Assembly (NCBI RefSeq): GCF_041477585.1
Contig: NZ_JBGNYA010000001.1
Location: forward strand, 2,108,001 to 2,172,000
From: Halobellus sp. MBLA0158
GTDB taxonomy: Archaea > Halobacteriota > Halobacteria > Halobacteriales > Haloferacaceae
Reading direction: 5' to 3'
DNA length: 64,000 nucleotides
How positions within the stretch are numbered: position 1 is the stretch's first letter; each line of letters begins with the position of its first letter. Shown in pieces: positions 54,383-62,642 of the stretch. The translations under genes and the position numbers were made by a program. The notes beneath the pieces are model-generated. The model made no database searches and was not told the DNA's origin. It worked only from the letters and a program-made list of their open reading frames with translations.

Positions 54383-54861
54383 GCCACCACGACGAGCGCA
54401 CCTTCGTGATGGTCAAGCCCGACGGCGTCCAGCGCGGGCTGATCGGCGAGATCGTCTCGCGCTTCGAAGAGCGCGGGCTGAAGCTCGTCGCCGGGAAGTT
54501 CATCCAGATCGACCAGGACCTCGCCCACGAGCACTACGGCGAACACGAGGACAAGCCGTTCTTCGACGACCTCGTCGAGTTCATCACCTCCGGACCGGTC
54601 TTCGCGATGGTCTGGGAGGGCGCCGACGCGACCCGTCAGGTCCGGTCGATGGTCGGCGAGACCGACCCCGCCGAGTCCGCCCCGGGCACGATCCGCGGCG
54701 ACTACGGCCTCGACCTCGGTCGGAACGTCATCCACGCTTCCGACCACGAGGACGAGGGCGCCAACGAGCGCGAGATCGACCTCTTCTTCGACGACGAGGA
54801 GCTCCTCGACTACGAGCGGATCGACGAAGCCTGGCTGTACGAAGACGCCGGCGACCACTGA
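54379..54861 (+). CDS. ndk: Nucleoside diphosphate kinase
   Basis: Ndk equalises NTP pools. The 160-residue protein carries the active-site histidine H119 in NVIHASD and the usual [12 protein letters not shown] start. It has a halophilic acidic insertion before the C-terminus. The start overlaps the rpl24e stop, the last gene of a ribosomal operon, an arrangement common in archaea. Confidence 0.97.
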   Translation: MSHHDERTFVMVKPDGVQRGLIGEIVSRFEERGLKLVAGKFIQIDQDLAHEHYGEHEDKPFFDDLVEFITSGPVFAMVWEGADATRQVRSMVGETDPAESAPGTIRGDYGLDLGRNVIHASDHEDEGANEREIDLFFDDEELLDYERIDEAWLYEDAGDH

Positions 54862-54958
54862 ACGGTCACGACCGATCGGGTCCGCCGATCGCTTCTCCGA
54901 TTTTTCGACCCCCGAGACCCATCGCTATCCTCTTTGGCGTGCGACGGGAACGCCGGGT

Positions 54959-55249
54959 ATGCAGAAGACCTGTACGCGACTGCTGGCCGCATCGTCGCTC
55001 GTGTTCGGCCTCGCGGGCGCGCTCTTCCCGCGACGCGCCATCGACCTCGCCGGCCGGTTCGTGCTGGCGGGCTACGAGAACCCCGAAGACCTCGAACCCA
55101 GCGAGTGGTACGTCTCGGCGTGGCGGGCGCAGTCGGCGCTCTCCGCCCTGGCCGGAGCTGTCGTGCTGACGCTCGAATACGGACTCGACGGCGACGAGAA
55201 CGGGGACGGAGACGCGGACGTCGGGGCCGAAGAGGCCGGCGCGGCGTAG
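54959..55249 (+). CDS. Small membrane protein, function unknown
   Basis: The 96-residue protein has two hydrophobic segments (about 6-22 and 58-73), a loop with YENPEDLEPSEWYVSAWR and an acidic Gly/Asp tail. No known family is evident to me. It converges with the MetE-like operon. Confidence 0.6.
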   Translation: MQKTCTRLLAASSLVFGLAGALFPRRAIDLAGRFVLAGYENPEDLEPSEWYVSAWRAQSALSALAGAVVLTLEYGLDGDENGDGDADVGAEEAGAA

Positions 55250-55255
55250 CCCCTC

Positions 55256-56326
55256 CTACGGTCCGGGCTCGGGCGCGACGACGTCGATCTCGCCGGCGTC
55301 CAGTTCGGCCTCGACCTCGCGGGCGGCCGCCACCAGATTCTCCATCTTCTGGTAGGCGACCTCGCGGGGGAGCAGTTTGACGCCGCAGTCCGGCGAGACG
55401 GTGAGCCGCTCGGGCGGGACCACCTTCAGTCCCTCTTGGATGTTCGCCTTGATCTCTTCGACGGACTCGACCTCGGCGTCGTGGACGTCGACTACGCCCA
55501 GGGCGAGGTCGGGCTCGAAGTCCGGCTCCCGGAAGACCTCGATCTGCTCGTAGCCGTCGTTGCAGAGCTCGACGTCGAACTCGTCGATCGGGAAGTCGTT
55601 GATCTCGGGGTAGATCCGCGAGTAGTCGCCGTAGCAGACGTGCAGGCAGATCCGGACCTCGTCGGGGATGCCGTCGACGATCCGTTCGAGGGACTCGCCG
55701 ACGATGGCGTGGTCGTCCGGCGTCGTCGCCAGCGCGGGCTCGTCGATCTGGACGTACCGCGCGCCGGCGTCGACGAGCTGTTCGACCTCCTCGTTCACCA
55801 GGTCCGCGAGGTCGTACGCCAGCGCGGCCTCGTCGTCGTAGGCCTCGTTGAACGACCAGCGCGCGAGGGTGTAGGGGCCCGTGATCGGCACTTTCACGGG
55901 CTTTTCCGCGACGTCCGAGGTGAACTCGAACTCGTCGACGAGCCACGGCTCGTCGTATTCGACCTCGGAGACGACCGAGGGCTTGTTGAAGTAGTTGTGG
56001 CCCCAGACCTTCACCGGGCCGTTGAACTCGTAGCCGGGGATCCGGTGGGCGAAGTACTCGACCATCTCTTCCCGCCGCATCTCGCCGTCGACGACGGTGT
56101 CGAGGCCGGCGCGTTCGTGCTCGCGGGTGATCACGCGCGCGGCGTCGTCGTGGGCTTCGCTCAGGTCCTCGTCGTCGAACTTCGCGTCGGGATCGTCGAC
56201 GAGGTCGCGGACGCGATTGAGCCACGTCGGCTTGGGGTAGCTGCCGACGACGGTGGTGAGCAGGAAGTGCTCTGTGTCGTGGCCGTCAGGGCGGAACTGC
56301 TCGCGGTTGTCGGCGTCGCGGGCCAT
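55256..56326 (-). CDS. Methionine synthase II-like protein, zinc-competent (MetE C-terminal type)
   Basis: The 356-residue TIM-barrel protein keeps the zinc ligands of cobalamin-independent methionine synthase: H229 and C231 (LHVCYGD), E253 (VELCND region) and C314 (SPDCGVKLLP). It should bind homocysteine thiolate and accept a methyl group. The methyl donor in archaea is uncertain because the folate-binding N-terminal half is absent. It overlaps the upstream gene (ATGA), so the two are coupled; the upstream partner lacks the cysteines. Confidence 0.88.
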   Translation of the reverse strand: MARDADNREQFRPDGHDTEHFLLTTVVGSYPKPTWLNRVRDLVDDPDAKFDDEDLSEAHDDAARVITREHERAGLDTVVDGEMRREEMVEYFAHRIPGYEFNGPVKVWGHNYFNKPSVVSEVEYDEPWLVDEFEFTSDVAEKPVKVPITGPYTLARWSFNEAYDDEAALAYDLADLVNEEVEQLVDAGARYVQIDEPALATTPDDHAIVGESLERIVDGIPDEVRICLHVCYGDYSRIYPEINDFPIDEFDVELCNDGYEQIEVFREPDFEPDLALGVVDVHDAEVESVEEIKANIQEGLKVVPPERLTVSPDCGVKLLPREVAYQKMENLVAAAREVEAELDAGEIDVVAPEPGP

Positions 56327-57336
56327 CAGGCCGTCACCTCCTGATCGAGGTCGGCGGCCGCAGCCAGCGCGCCGAGTTTCTCGCGGTACTTGTTCACGGG
56401 CAGGTAGAACGGCTCGGTGTTCGTCGAGAGGTAGACCGTCTCGAAGTCCGTCGCGGGCACCTGCTCGCGGAACCACGAGGCGCGCTCGCGCAGGGTCTCG
56501 CCGGACTCAACGAGCGTGTTCTGGCCGTCGGCGACGCCCAGCGCGACGTCCTCGGGACAGCCGTACTCGGAGGCGTTGTAGACGGTCTGCTCGCGGTCGT
56601 CGGCGACGAGATCGAGGCCGACCGCCGAGACGTCCGCGTCCAGGAGGTGCGCGTAGGTCTTCTCCGAGAGCGCGCCGAAGTAGGTGTGGACGACGACGTC
56701 GGCGTCGGTGGCCGCGGCGACGGTGTCGATCGCCTCGGGCACGTCCGGCGCGATGTCGTCGTCGGGCGGCGCGGCGACGAGCGAGGGATCGAGAAGGAAG
56801 AGCGTCTCGTGGTCGGGGAACGCCGCGACCTCGTCGGCGAGGAACTCCGCGACGGCGGCGAGGAACTCCGCCTCGTCGCCGTAGTGCTCGTCGGTCGCGA
56901 GGTCGGCGAGCGAGTAGGGGCCCGGCAGGACGGCCTGGAGCGGGGCGTCGCCGTCGAGGAGTTCCGTCGCCGCGTCCAGTTCCCCGGCCACGTCGCCGGA
57001 GGGCGTCAGCGCCTCGACGACGCGCGGGTCGCGGTAGAAGTTGTTGTTGTCGTAGTAGCGGACGATCCCGCCCGTGTCGACGCTGTCGTGGACCGCGAGC
57101 GGGTGCGCGAGCATATCGTCCCACCGGAGCTGGCCTTCGACGATCCGATCGAGGCCGGCGTCGCGCTGGTCGTCGACGGCGTCCGAGCGCGCGCGGTCGT
57201 ACGCGTCGGCGATCTGTCCGGACTCGTCGCCGCCGATCAGGTCGCCCTTCTGATGCCCCTTGAGGTCTGCGAGCTCCGACTTCGCCCAGTCCGGGAGCGG
57301 GAACAGCCCGGGCGTCGTCGCGAGGAGTTCTGTCAT
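56326..57336 (-). CDS. MetE-like barrel partner without zinc cysteines
   Basis: The 336-residue protein is clearly of the same MetE barrel family (FPLPDWAKSEL; LPGPYSLADLA; VYLSTNTEPFYLP) but where its neighbour has HVC and PDC it has HTY (H217-T218-Y219) and NTE, so it cannot build the zinc site. It resembles the N-terminal, non-catalytic half of full-length MetE, here on a separate gene directly upstream. A TATA-like box and an inverted repeat precede it. It may bind or present the methyl donor. Confidence 0.82.
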   Translation of the reverse strand: MTELLATTPGLFPLPDWAKSELADLKGHQKGDLIGGDESGQIADAYDRARSDAVDDQRDAGLDRIVEGQLRWDDMLAHPLAVHDSVDTGGIVRYYDNNNFYRDPRVVEALTPSGDVAGELDAATELLDGDAPLQAVLPGPYSLADLATDEHYGDEAEFLAAVAEFLADEVAAFPDHETLFLLDPSLVAAPPDDDIAPDVPEAIDTVAAATDADVVVHTYFGALSEKTYAHLLDADVSAVGLDLVADDREQTVYNASEYGCPEDVALGVADGQNTLVESGETLRERASWFREQVPATDFETVYLSTNTEPFYLPVNKYREKLGALAAAADLDQEVTA

Positions 57337-57357
57337 CGCCCGTGGCTAAGAAATGCT

Positions 57358-57396
57358 GTTGCTTAATATTTGCTATGCACTAATATTTCTATTAGT
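57358..57396 (-). promoter_or_regulatory. Promoter and operator-like repeat of the MetE-like operon
   Basis: The AATATTAAGC box (57361-57370 read on the minus strand) is centred about 28 nt before the 57336 ATG. Upstream of it, ACTAAT (57379-57384) and ATTAGT (57391-57396) form a perfect 6-bp inverted repeat with a 6-bp spacer. TAATATTT also recurs at 57364-57371 and 57381-57388, 17 bp apart. The stretch is far AT richer than its surroundings. Confidence 0.5.
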
Positions 57397-57398
57397 AA

Positions 57399-58040
57399 TT
57401 ATCTGGCGTCGGACCGAAGCGCCACGACGGTGAGCGTCTCGAACGGATACGACTCCTCGACGACGACCTCGTGGGCGAACCCGCAATCGGCGGCGTGTTC
57501 GAGGACCTCGTCGTAGCCGGTGAGCGAACTGACGAGGAGCAAGACGACGCCGTCGGGTGCGAGCACTCGCCCGACAGAGTCCAGGAACGGATCGACCAGT
57601 TCGCGCCCGGACTCACCGCCCGAGAGCGCCCGCTCCATCCAGTCGTCCCACTCGTTGTCGGGGTCGGTCGGGAGGTACGGCGGATTGAACGCCACCGTGT
57701 CGAAGGCGCCGTCGGCGAACGGCTCGACGAGGCTGCCGCGGACGACCTCGAACGCGGGCGCTTCGCTCCCGTCGCCGTCGGAGACGGCGTCGACCGCTCG
57801 CGCGCGGGCCGCGCGGCAGGCGTGGGGATTGAGGTCGCTCGCGACGACGGCGTCCACCTCCGGGGCGTCGGTCGCGGCCCGCTCTGCGACCCAGCCGGAG
57901 CCGGTCCCGACTTCAAGCAGCCAGCCGCGACCCCGCTCGACGACCGCGGTGGCGAGCAGTCCCGAGTCCTCGGCAGGCTGGTAGACGTGGGTCTCGACGC
58001 CCCGGCTCTCGGCGAGGTCGCGGGCGGAGTCGTCGGTCAC
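57399..58040 (-). CDS. HemK2-type methyltransferase (release-factor Gln methyltransferase-like)
   Basis: The 213-residue SAM enzyme carries LLEVGTGSGWVAER as motif I and NPPY (119-122) as the catalytic motif of N-methyltransferases acting on Gln or Asn. Archaeal HemK2/Mtq2-like enzymes methylate the GGQ of aRF1 and possibly other targets. It is last in the rpl21e-rpoF-ksgA block, with its start overlapping the mscS stop (ATGA). Confidence 0.88.
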   Translation of the reverse strand: MTDDSARDLAESRGVETHVYQPAEDSGLLATAVVERGRGWLLEVGTGSGWVAERAATDAPEVDAVVASDLNPHACRAARARAVDAVSDGDGSEAPAFEVVRGSLVEPFADGAFDTVAFNPPYLPTDPDNEWDDWMERALSGGESGRELVDPFLDSVGRVLAPDGVVLLLVSSLTGYDEVLEHAADCGFAHEVVVEESYPFETLTVVALRSDAR

Positions 58041-59287
58041 GAGGCCTCTCCGTCGGCCCCGTCGGTTTCGGACCGGTCCCCGCCGCTGTCCCCGCTGTCG
58101 GGATCGCCCCCGTCAGCGGCGGGCGGTTCGGCCGCGACCGACCCCTCCGGGGACGCGCCCTCGCCCGCGAGGACGAGGCCGCCGGCCTCCTCCCGGCCCG
58201 TCAGCTCGCGCTGCGGGAACGGGATCTTGATGCCCTCGTCTTCCAGCGCCTCCTTGACAGCGCCGATCACCGCCGTCTGGGAGCGCCACTTCCGCCGCGC
58301 GCTCGGATTGTCGATCCAGTACCGGACCCCGAGCACGACCGCGGAGTCGTCGAGCCGCTTGAGCACCACCTGGGGCGTGGGGACGTTCATCGGATCGTCG
58401 AGTCCCGAGACGGCCTGTTGGGCCACCTTCGCCGCGCGCTCCGGGTCGGCGTCGTAGTCGATGCCGACCTCGACCTCGATCCGGAGGCGACCCTTGCGGC
58501 TACGGTTCACGAGGCTCTCCGAGGAGACCACGTCGTTGGGGATCATCACGTACTCGCCGTCGAACGTCTGGATCCGGGTGTTGACGATCGTGATGTCGGT
58601 GACGATGCCCTCGTGGTCGCCGACCTGGATCCAGTCGCCGATCTCGAAGGGGCGGGAGAACATCAACACGAAGCCCGCGAGCAGGGCGCCGAGGGTCTGT
58701 CTCGCGGCCATCCCGACGACGATGCCCAGGAACCCCGCGCCGACGAGGATGCCGCCGATGTTGATCCGCCACAGCGACAGGACGATCACGAACGCCAGGA
58801 GGTAGAGGGACACCTGACCGACCCGGAAGGCGATCTCCCGCTCGTGCTCGCCGAGCGACGAGCGCGTCTGGGCGATCTCCTCGACGAGCTGTCGGATCAG
58901 GCCCGTCATCGTGTACGCGCCGATCAGGAAGAGCGCGGAGATGCCGATCCGGACGATCGTCTCGGGGCCGTAGTTGCTCCCGAAGACGCCCAGCAGTTCG
59001 TCCGAGAGCCCCCAGACCGCGACGATCCCGAGGCCGGCGACCGCGGCGACGATCATCGTGCCGATCGTGACGAGCACGTGCCAGGCGGTCGGCGGGAGCC
59101 GATCGGGCTCGACCGCGTGGATCCGCTCGGTCCGGGCCAAGAGTGCCATCACGATGACGCCGATCGCGAACGTAACCGCGATCCGGGCGGGCGTCGACGG
59201 GACGAGCTGCGAGACGCTCGCGAGCGCGTCGCCCACGCCGCCGGCGGACGTCTGGGTCGTCTGGATGGGGAGACTCACGGGGAGCAC
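58037..59287 (-). CDS. MscS-family channel inserted in the ksgA-hemK block
   Basis: The 416-residue channel has about four or five helices, a TM3-like segment GFLGIVVGMAARQTLGALLAGFVL, then RPFEIGDWIQVGDHEGIVTDITIVNTRI and IPNDVVSSES, textbook MscS beta domain. The acidic C-terminal tail (about 365-416) is disordered. The GTG start at 59287 lies directly after the ksgA stop. It differs from the 37746 paralogue mainly in the membrane part. Confidence 0.9.
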   Translation of the reverse strand: MLPVSLPIQTTQTSAGGVGDALASVSQLVPSTPARIAVTFAIGVIVMALLARTERIHAVEPDRLPPTAWHVLVTIGTMIVAAVAGLGIVAVWGLSDELLGVFGSNYGPETIVRIGISALFLIGAYTMTGLIRQLVEEIAQTRSSLGEHEREIAFRVGQVSLYLLAFVIVLSLWRINIGGILVGAGFLGIVVGMAARQTLGALLAGFVLMFSRPFEIGDWIQVGDHEGIVTDITIVNTRIQTFDGEYVMIPNDVVSSESLVNRSRKGRLRIEVEVGIDYDADPERAAKVAQQAVSGLDDPMNVPTPQVVLKRLDDSAVVLGVRYWIDNPSARRKWRSQTAVIGAVKEALEDEGIKIPFPQRELTGREEAGGLVLAGEGASPEGSVAAEPPAADGGDPDSGDSGGDRSETDGADGEAS

Positions 59288-59288
59288 C

Positions 59289-60149
59289 TCAGCGGCCGTG
59301 CTCGTCTGCGATCTCGGCCAGTCTGGCGAACGTCTCGGGCGCGAGCGAGCCCGCGCGCTTGCGGAGCAGATCCGGGTCCTCGGCCTCGACCGCCTCGACG
59401 ACGGCCTCCGGCTCCGAGAGTCCAGAGATGTGCGCCGTGTTCCGGATGCCGTTGCGGATCGTCTTCCGCCGCTGGGTGAAAAGCGCCTTCACGAAGTCGA
59501 AGAAGAACGCCTCGTCGTCGACCGCGTAGTCCGGCGCGCGTGGCGTGAGGCGGACGACCGCGCTCTCGACGGCCGGCGCGGGGTCGAACGCGTCCGGGGG
59601 GACGATCTCGACCACCTCGACCGCGGCGTAGTGTTGGGCGCTCACAGAGAGCCGGCCGTAGTTGTCGGTGCCAGGCTCGGCCGCCATCCGCTCGCCGAAC
59701 TCCCGCTGGAACATCAACACGAGCGGGCGCCCCTCCGGCAGGAGTCGGAAGGCGATCTCCGAGGAGATGCCGTACGGGAGGTTCGAGACGCAGGCCGAAA
59801 ACGCCGGGAGATCGACCGACAGCGCGTCGCCTTCGAGCACCGTCAGGCGGTCGGAATCGACCTCGGAGGCGAACTCCTCCCGGAGGAACGCCGCGAGGTC
59901 GGGGTCGCGCTCGATCACCGTCACCGCGTCGGCGACGGCGAGCAGCCGGTCGGTGAGCGCGCCCGTGCCGCCCCCGATTTCGAGGAGGTGCGTCGTGTCG
60001 GCATCCTCGGGGAGGTACGTCGGGATCCGATCGAGGACCCGGTCGTCGACCAGGAAGTGCTGGTCGCGGTCGGGGTCGCCGCGGATCCCGGCCCGCCGAC
60101 GGAGGTCGTCGGGGTCGCGGAAGGCGGCGTCGGGCGTCGTATCAGTCAT
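59289..60149 (-). CDS. ksgA: rRNA small-subunit dimethyladenosine transferase
   Basis: KsgA dimethylates two adenosines near the 3' end of 16S rRNA late in 30S assembly. The 286-residue protein has LLEIGGGTGALTDRLL as motif I and the NLPYGISSE catalytic motif. It follows DUF655 in the conserved block. The ATG at 60149 is used. Confidence 0.95.
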   Translation of the reverse strand: MTDTTPDAAFRDPDDLRRRAGIRGDPDRDQHFLVDDRVLDRIPTYLPEDADTTHLLEIGGGTGALTDRLLAVADAVTVIERDPDLAAFLREEFASEVDSDRLTVLEGDALSVDLPAFSACVSNLPYGISSEIAFRLLPEGRPLVLMFQREFGERMAAEPGTDNYGRLSVSAQHYAAVEVVEIVPPDAFDPAPAVESAVVRLTPRAPDYAVDDEAFFFDFVKALFTQRRKTIRNGIRNTAHISGLSEPEAVVEAVEAEDPDLLRKRAGSLAPETFARLAEIADEHGR

Positions 60150-60213
60150 CGGTGTGGGTTGCGCGCGGGAGCGGGTAAACGTCTCGGCTCGGTGTGTGGT
60201 GCCTGCCGTCGGA

Positions 60214-60855
60214 CTACTGCTCGCGGCCGACGAACGTCTTGTACTTCAGGTCGTCGTCGCGGAGCTCTTCCATTATTCGCTCCGTGAGCACCTCTCGGGG
60301 GTTGTGGAGCCCGGAGACGCGGTCTTCGAGGTCCTCGAAGCTCTCGAAGGGCCCCCGCTTGCGCTGGTCGAGGATGTTGTTCCGGAGCTTCTTGCCGATC
60401 CCCGGGAGCAGATTCAGCTGGTGGAGCCGGAGCGTGATCGGCTGGGCGTCGTTGTAGAAGTCGACGAACCGCTGTTCGTTCGCGTCGATGATCTCTTCGA
60501 CGGCGTACTCCAGTTCCGCGTTCGCGTTGTTCGAGAGGTCGTCGTAGTCGACCTGCTTGAAGCCCGAGACGACGTCGCGGGCCTCGGTGGGCCCGATCAC
60601 GACGCGGTCGCCGATCGAGATGTCGGCGTCGTCCGAAAGCGTCAGTTCGAAGAGGCGGAAGTCCCGCTCGCCGAGGGCGTACGCCAGCGGCGACTTCCGG
60701 TGTCGCGGACGGTCGTCGTCCGCTCGCCCGTGCGGGAGGTGATCGAGGATGACCGCATAGCGTGCCTCAACGGCCTCGGACTCGTCCGCCGCGTCGGCGG
60801 CGCTTTCGTCCGACTCCGTCGGGGCGTCGGGACTCCCGCCTTCGGTCGTAGTCAT
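60214..60855 (-). CDS. DUF655 protein with helix-hairpin-helix
   Basis: The 213-residue protein has an acidic N-terminal tail, a compact beta domain, and a helix-hairpin-helix near LLPGIGKKLRNNILDQRKRGPFESFEDLEDRV, suggesting nucleic-acid binding. Function unknown, but the gene is conserved between rpoF and ksgA in archaea, which hints at ribosome or RNA work. It has its own TATA box. Confidence 0.9.
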   Translation of the reverse strand: MTTTEGGSPDAPTESDESAADAADESEAVEARYAVILDHLPHGRADDDRPRHRKSPLAYALGERDFRLFELTLSDDADISIGDRVVIGPTEARDVVSGFKQVDYDDLSNNANAELEYAVEEIIDANEQRFVDFYNDAQPITLRLHQLNLLPGIGKKLRNNILDQRKRGPFESFEDLEDRVSGLHNPREVLTERIMEELRDDDLKYKTFVGREQ

Positions 60856-60878
60856 ACACAGACCTATGCCTACGGATT

Positions 60879-60948
60879 ATTTAAAAAGTGGGCCGACGGA
60901 GCCGACAGCCGCGCCGCGACGGGGAAACCCCGACGGGTGGCGGCGCGG
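60879..60948 (-). promoter_or_regulatory. rpoF terminator hairpin and DUF655 promoter
   Basis: CCGCGCCG (60909-60916) and CGGCGCGG (60941-60948) pair around a nested CGGGG-AAA-CCCCG hairpin (60920-60932). Downstream on the minus strand, TTTTTAAATAAT (near 60880-60890) gives both an oligo-T stop for rpoF and a strong TATA element about 27 nt before the DUF655 ATG. Confidence 0.55.
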
Positions 60949-60952
60949 GCCG

Positions 60953-61309
60953 TCAGACGTACTTCGCGACGACGTTCAGGATGTCGTCCAGTTCGTCGCC
61001 GTCGAGGGCGTACCGCTCCTGGGCGTACACGGCCCGGAGCTCGTCCCGGCTCTGTGGCAGCAGATCCGCGATCTTGATCGCGGTCTCCGGATCGACCTTC
61101 TCCTGTTCGAGGAGCTCCTCGACGAGGTCCCTGGACTCCTCGGGATCGAGGTGGGCGAACCGATTGACGTGCTCGATCGCCCGCGCGAGCTCGTAGCGCA
61201 GCTCGCGCTCCTCGTCGGCGGCGCGCTCGGCCTCGACGTCCTCGAGGAGCACCTTGACCTCAGAGACGGTCAGGTACTCCTCGTCGACCTTCTCTTTGAA
61301 GATGGTCAT
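60953..61309 (-). CDS. rpoF: RNA polymerase subunit F (Rpo4/Rpb4)
   Basis: The 118-residue protein forms with Rpo7 the stalk of archaeal RNA polymerase. The helical HRDC-like pattern (YLTVSEVKVLLEDVE; DLLPQSRDELRAVYAQERYALDGDELDDILNVVAKYV) is characteristic. It lies 8 nt after rpl21e. The ATG at 61309 is used; the open frame upstream is antisense to rpl21e context. Confidence 0.95.
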   Translation of the reverse strand: MTIFKEKVDEEYLTVSEVKVLLEDVEAERAADEERELRYELARAIEHVNRFAHLDPEESRDLVEELLEQEKVDPETAIKIADLLPQSRDELRAVYAQERYALDGDELDDILNVVAKYV

Positions 61310-61317
61310 CGCGTGCG

Positions 61318-61608
61318 CTACTCCTGCGCGCGCAGGTGGGCCGGACGGGTGATGAGCGTCTTTTCGGTGCCGCCGTCGACGATCCGAACCTTGAACGCTC
61401 GGCCCTGCTTCCCGACGACTTCGCCGGTGTGACCGTTGAATCGGGGGTGGAAGCGACCTTCCTGCACGCTCGGGTCGATCTTCAGGTGGACCTTCTGACC
61501 CTCGTCGTACTCGGCGATGGCGCGCTGCGGCGGCGACGTCCCGCGGTTTCGGGGCTTGTTCGAGAGCTTTCCTCGCGTCCCGTGGAGTGGACCGTTGGAA
61601 CTCGGCAT
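61318..61608 (-). CDS. rpl21e: 50S ribosomal protein L21e
   Basis: The 96-residue basic protein has the L21e start ([23 protein letters not shown]) and the SH3-like core with [21 protein letters not shown]. It leads the rpl21e-rpoF-DUF655-ksgA-mscS-hemK block. A TTTTATAA box lies about 35 nt upstream. Confidence 0.96.
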   Translation of the reverse strand: MPSSNGPLHGTRGKLSNKPRNRGTSPPQRAIAEYDEGQKVHLKIDPSVQEGRFHPRFNGHTGEVVGKQGRAFKVRIVDGGTEKTLITRPAHLRAQE

Positions 61609-61637
61609 AGTCGTTGGAACCCCCTACTTCCGACGCG

Positions 61638-61648
61638 GTTATAAAACG
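61638..61648 (-). promoter_or_regulatory. rpl21e promoter
   Basis: TTTTATAA on the minus strand (61639-61646) is a strong TATA element. Its centre lies about 35 nt upstream of the rpl21e ATG, implying a leader of about 9 nt. Confidence 0.55.
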
Positions 61649-61757
61649 CACGTTCCAGTTCCGCCGGCCGCGACCCGCGCGAGCCACCGACGCCGCGGCC
61701 GCCGGAGGCCGATCGATCTCGACAAAATCTAAACCACGGGGTGTCGTACGGCCGAGT

Positions 61758-62033
61758 ATGGCACAAGAATACGCATCCGGGGGACAGCTTCCCGACGACG
61801 TTGAGGTCGAGGGCGCACTCGCGGGCGACGGCGGCTCGGCACACGGAGACTCCAGTTCCCGGCTCGAACAGTTCGGGCTGGGGGTCGCAGCGAGCATTAT
61901 GCTCGGCGGCGTCGTGGGGGTCGCCGCCGCCTCGGCGCTCGAAGGGAGCGCCGTCGCGCTCATCGTCGCGATCGGACTCGGCTTCCTCTTTTCGCCCCTC
62001 GTCGGGCTCCTCACCCTCCGCCGCGCCGAATAG
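61758..62033 (+). CDS. Small two-helix membrane protein, function unknown
   Basis: The 91-residue protein begins MAQEYASGGQLPDDVEVEG, has an acidic and Ser/Gly-rich N-terminal third and two hydrophobic helices (about 38-60 and 65-85). TCTAAACC about 27 nt upstream is its promoter. Divergent from rpl21e. I do not recognise a family. Confidence 0.65.
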   Translation: MAQEYASGGQLPDDVEVEGALAGDGGSAHGDSSSRLEQFGLGVAASIMLGGVVGVAAASALEGSAVALIVAIGLGFLFSPLVGLLTLRRAE

Positions 62034-62147
62034 TCGGTCCCTCGCACCGCTCTCGGCTCGGACGCGACCCGGAATCGACGCGACAGGTGCAGCCGCGGCT
62101 GGCGGACGTTCCGGGCGGGAGAAAACGGAGCGGAGCGCGCCGAAAAC

Positions 62148-62414
62148 TCAGATGCGGCCGACGTTTTCGACCGAGACGCTCTCGACGCCGTCGACGTCGG
62201 CGAAGGCCTCTTCGACGGCCTCGGTGCCGCCGGCGTCGTCGGGGACGATCACCGTCGGGAGGAGCGCGACCAGGCCGAACGCGACGTCGTCACGCTCGAA
62301 GCCGTTGATCTTCGCGCCCTCGGGCAGTGACTGTTCGAGCCGCTCTTGGAGCTCGTCGAGGTCGATTTCGGGGCTGTTCGGCATTACCTTGATCTTGGCT
62401 GCGACTTTTCCCAT
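62148..62414 (-). CDS. Translation elongation factor aEF-1 beta
   Basis: The 88-residue protein is the archaeal guanine-nucleotide exchange factor for EF-1 alpha. It has the family start [21 protein letters not shown], a central [14 protein letters not shown] and the C-terminal [12 protein letters not shown]. It follows the zinc-finger micro-protein gene by a few nucleotides. Confidence 0.93.
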   Translation of the reverse strand: MGKVAAKIKVMPNSPEIDLDELQERLEQSLPEGAKINGFERDDVAFGLVALLPTVIVPDDAGGTEAVEEAFADVDGVESVSVENVGRI

Positions 62415-62417
62415 CGT

Positions 62418-62597
62418 TCAGGGTCCCATGAACCCGCAGTCGGGGCACTCGTAGAGGTTGCTCTGCTTTCGGCACTTTGCACACCGCGAGATCTCGTGGC
62501 CGCACTCCGGGCAGTCGAACGTCGCCGCGCTCATCCCGGAGATGTTGATGCCACAGGACACGCACTGTCGGGCGTGTCGCTGTTCGGACTGGCTCAT
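62418..62597 (-). CDS. Two-zinc-finger micro-protein (HVO_2753-like)
   Basis: The 59-residue protein has four CPxCG-type knuckles: C12/C15, C29/C32, C39/C42 and C51/C54, ending CPDCGFMGP. It is very close to Haloferax HVO_2753, a micro-protein reported to form two zinc-binding domains. Its stop is three nucleotides before the aEF-1 beta ATG, so the two are co-transcribed. Function unknown but linked by position to translation. Confidence 0.9.
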   Translation of the reverse strand: MSQSEQRHARQCVSCGINISGMSAATFDCPECGHEISRCAKCRKQSNLYECPDCGFMGP

Positions 62598-62642
62598 ACG
62601 CTATCTGACCCTCCCGCGACTTTTAACGGTTGTCTTTCCCGG

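Noticed and set aside
62290..62565. A 91-codon minus-strand frame over the zinc-finger gene
   Set aside because: The 59-codon frame at 62418-62597 carries eight ordered cysteines; the longer frame is its shadow.
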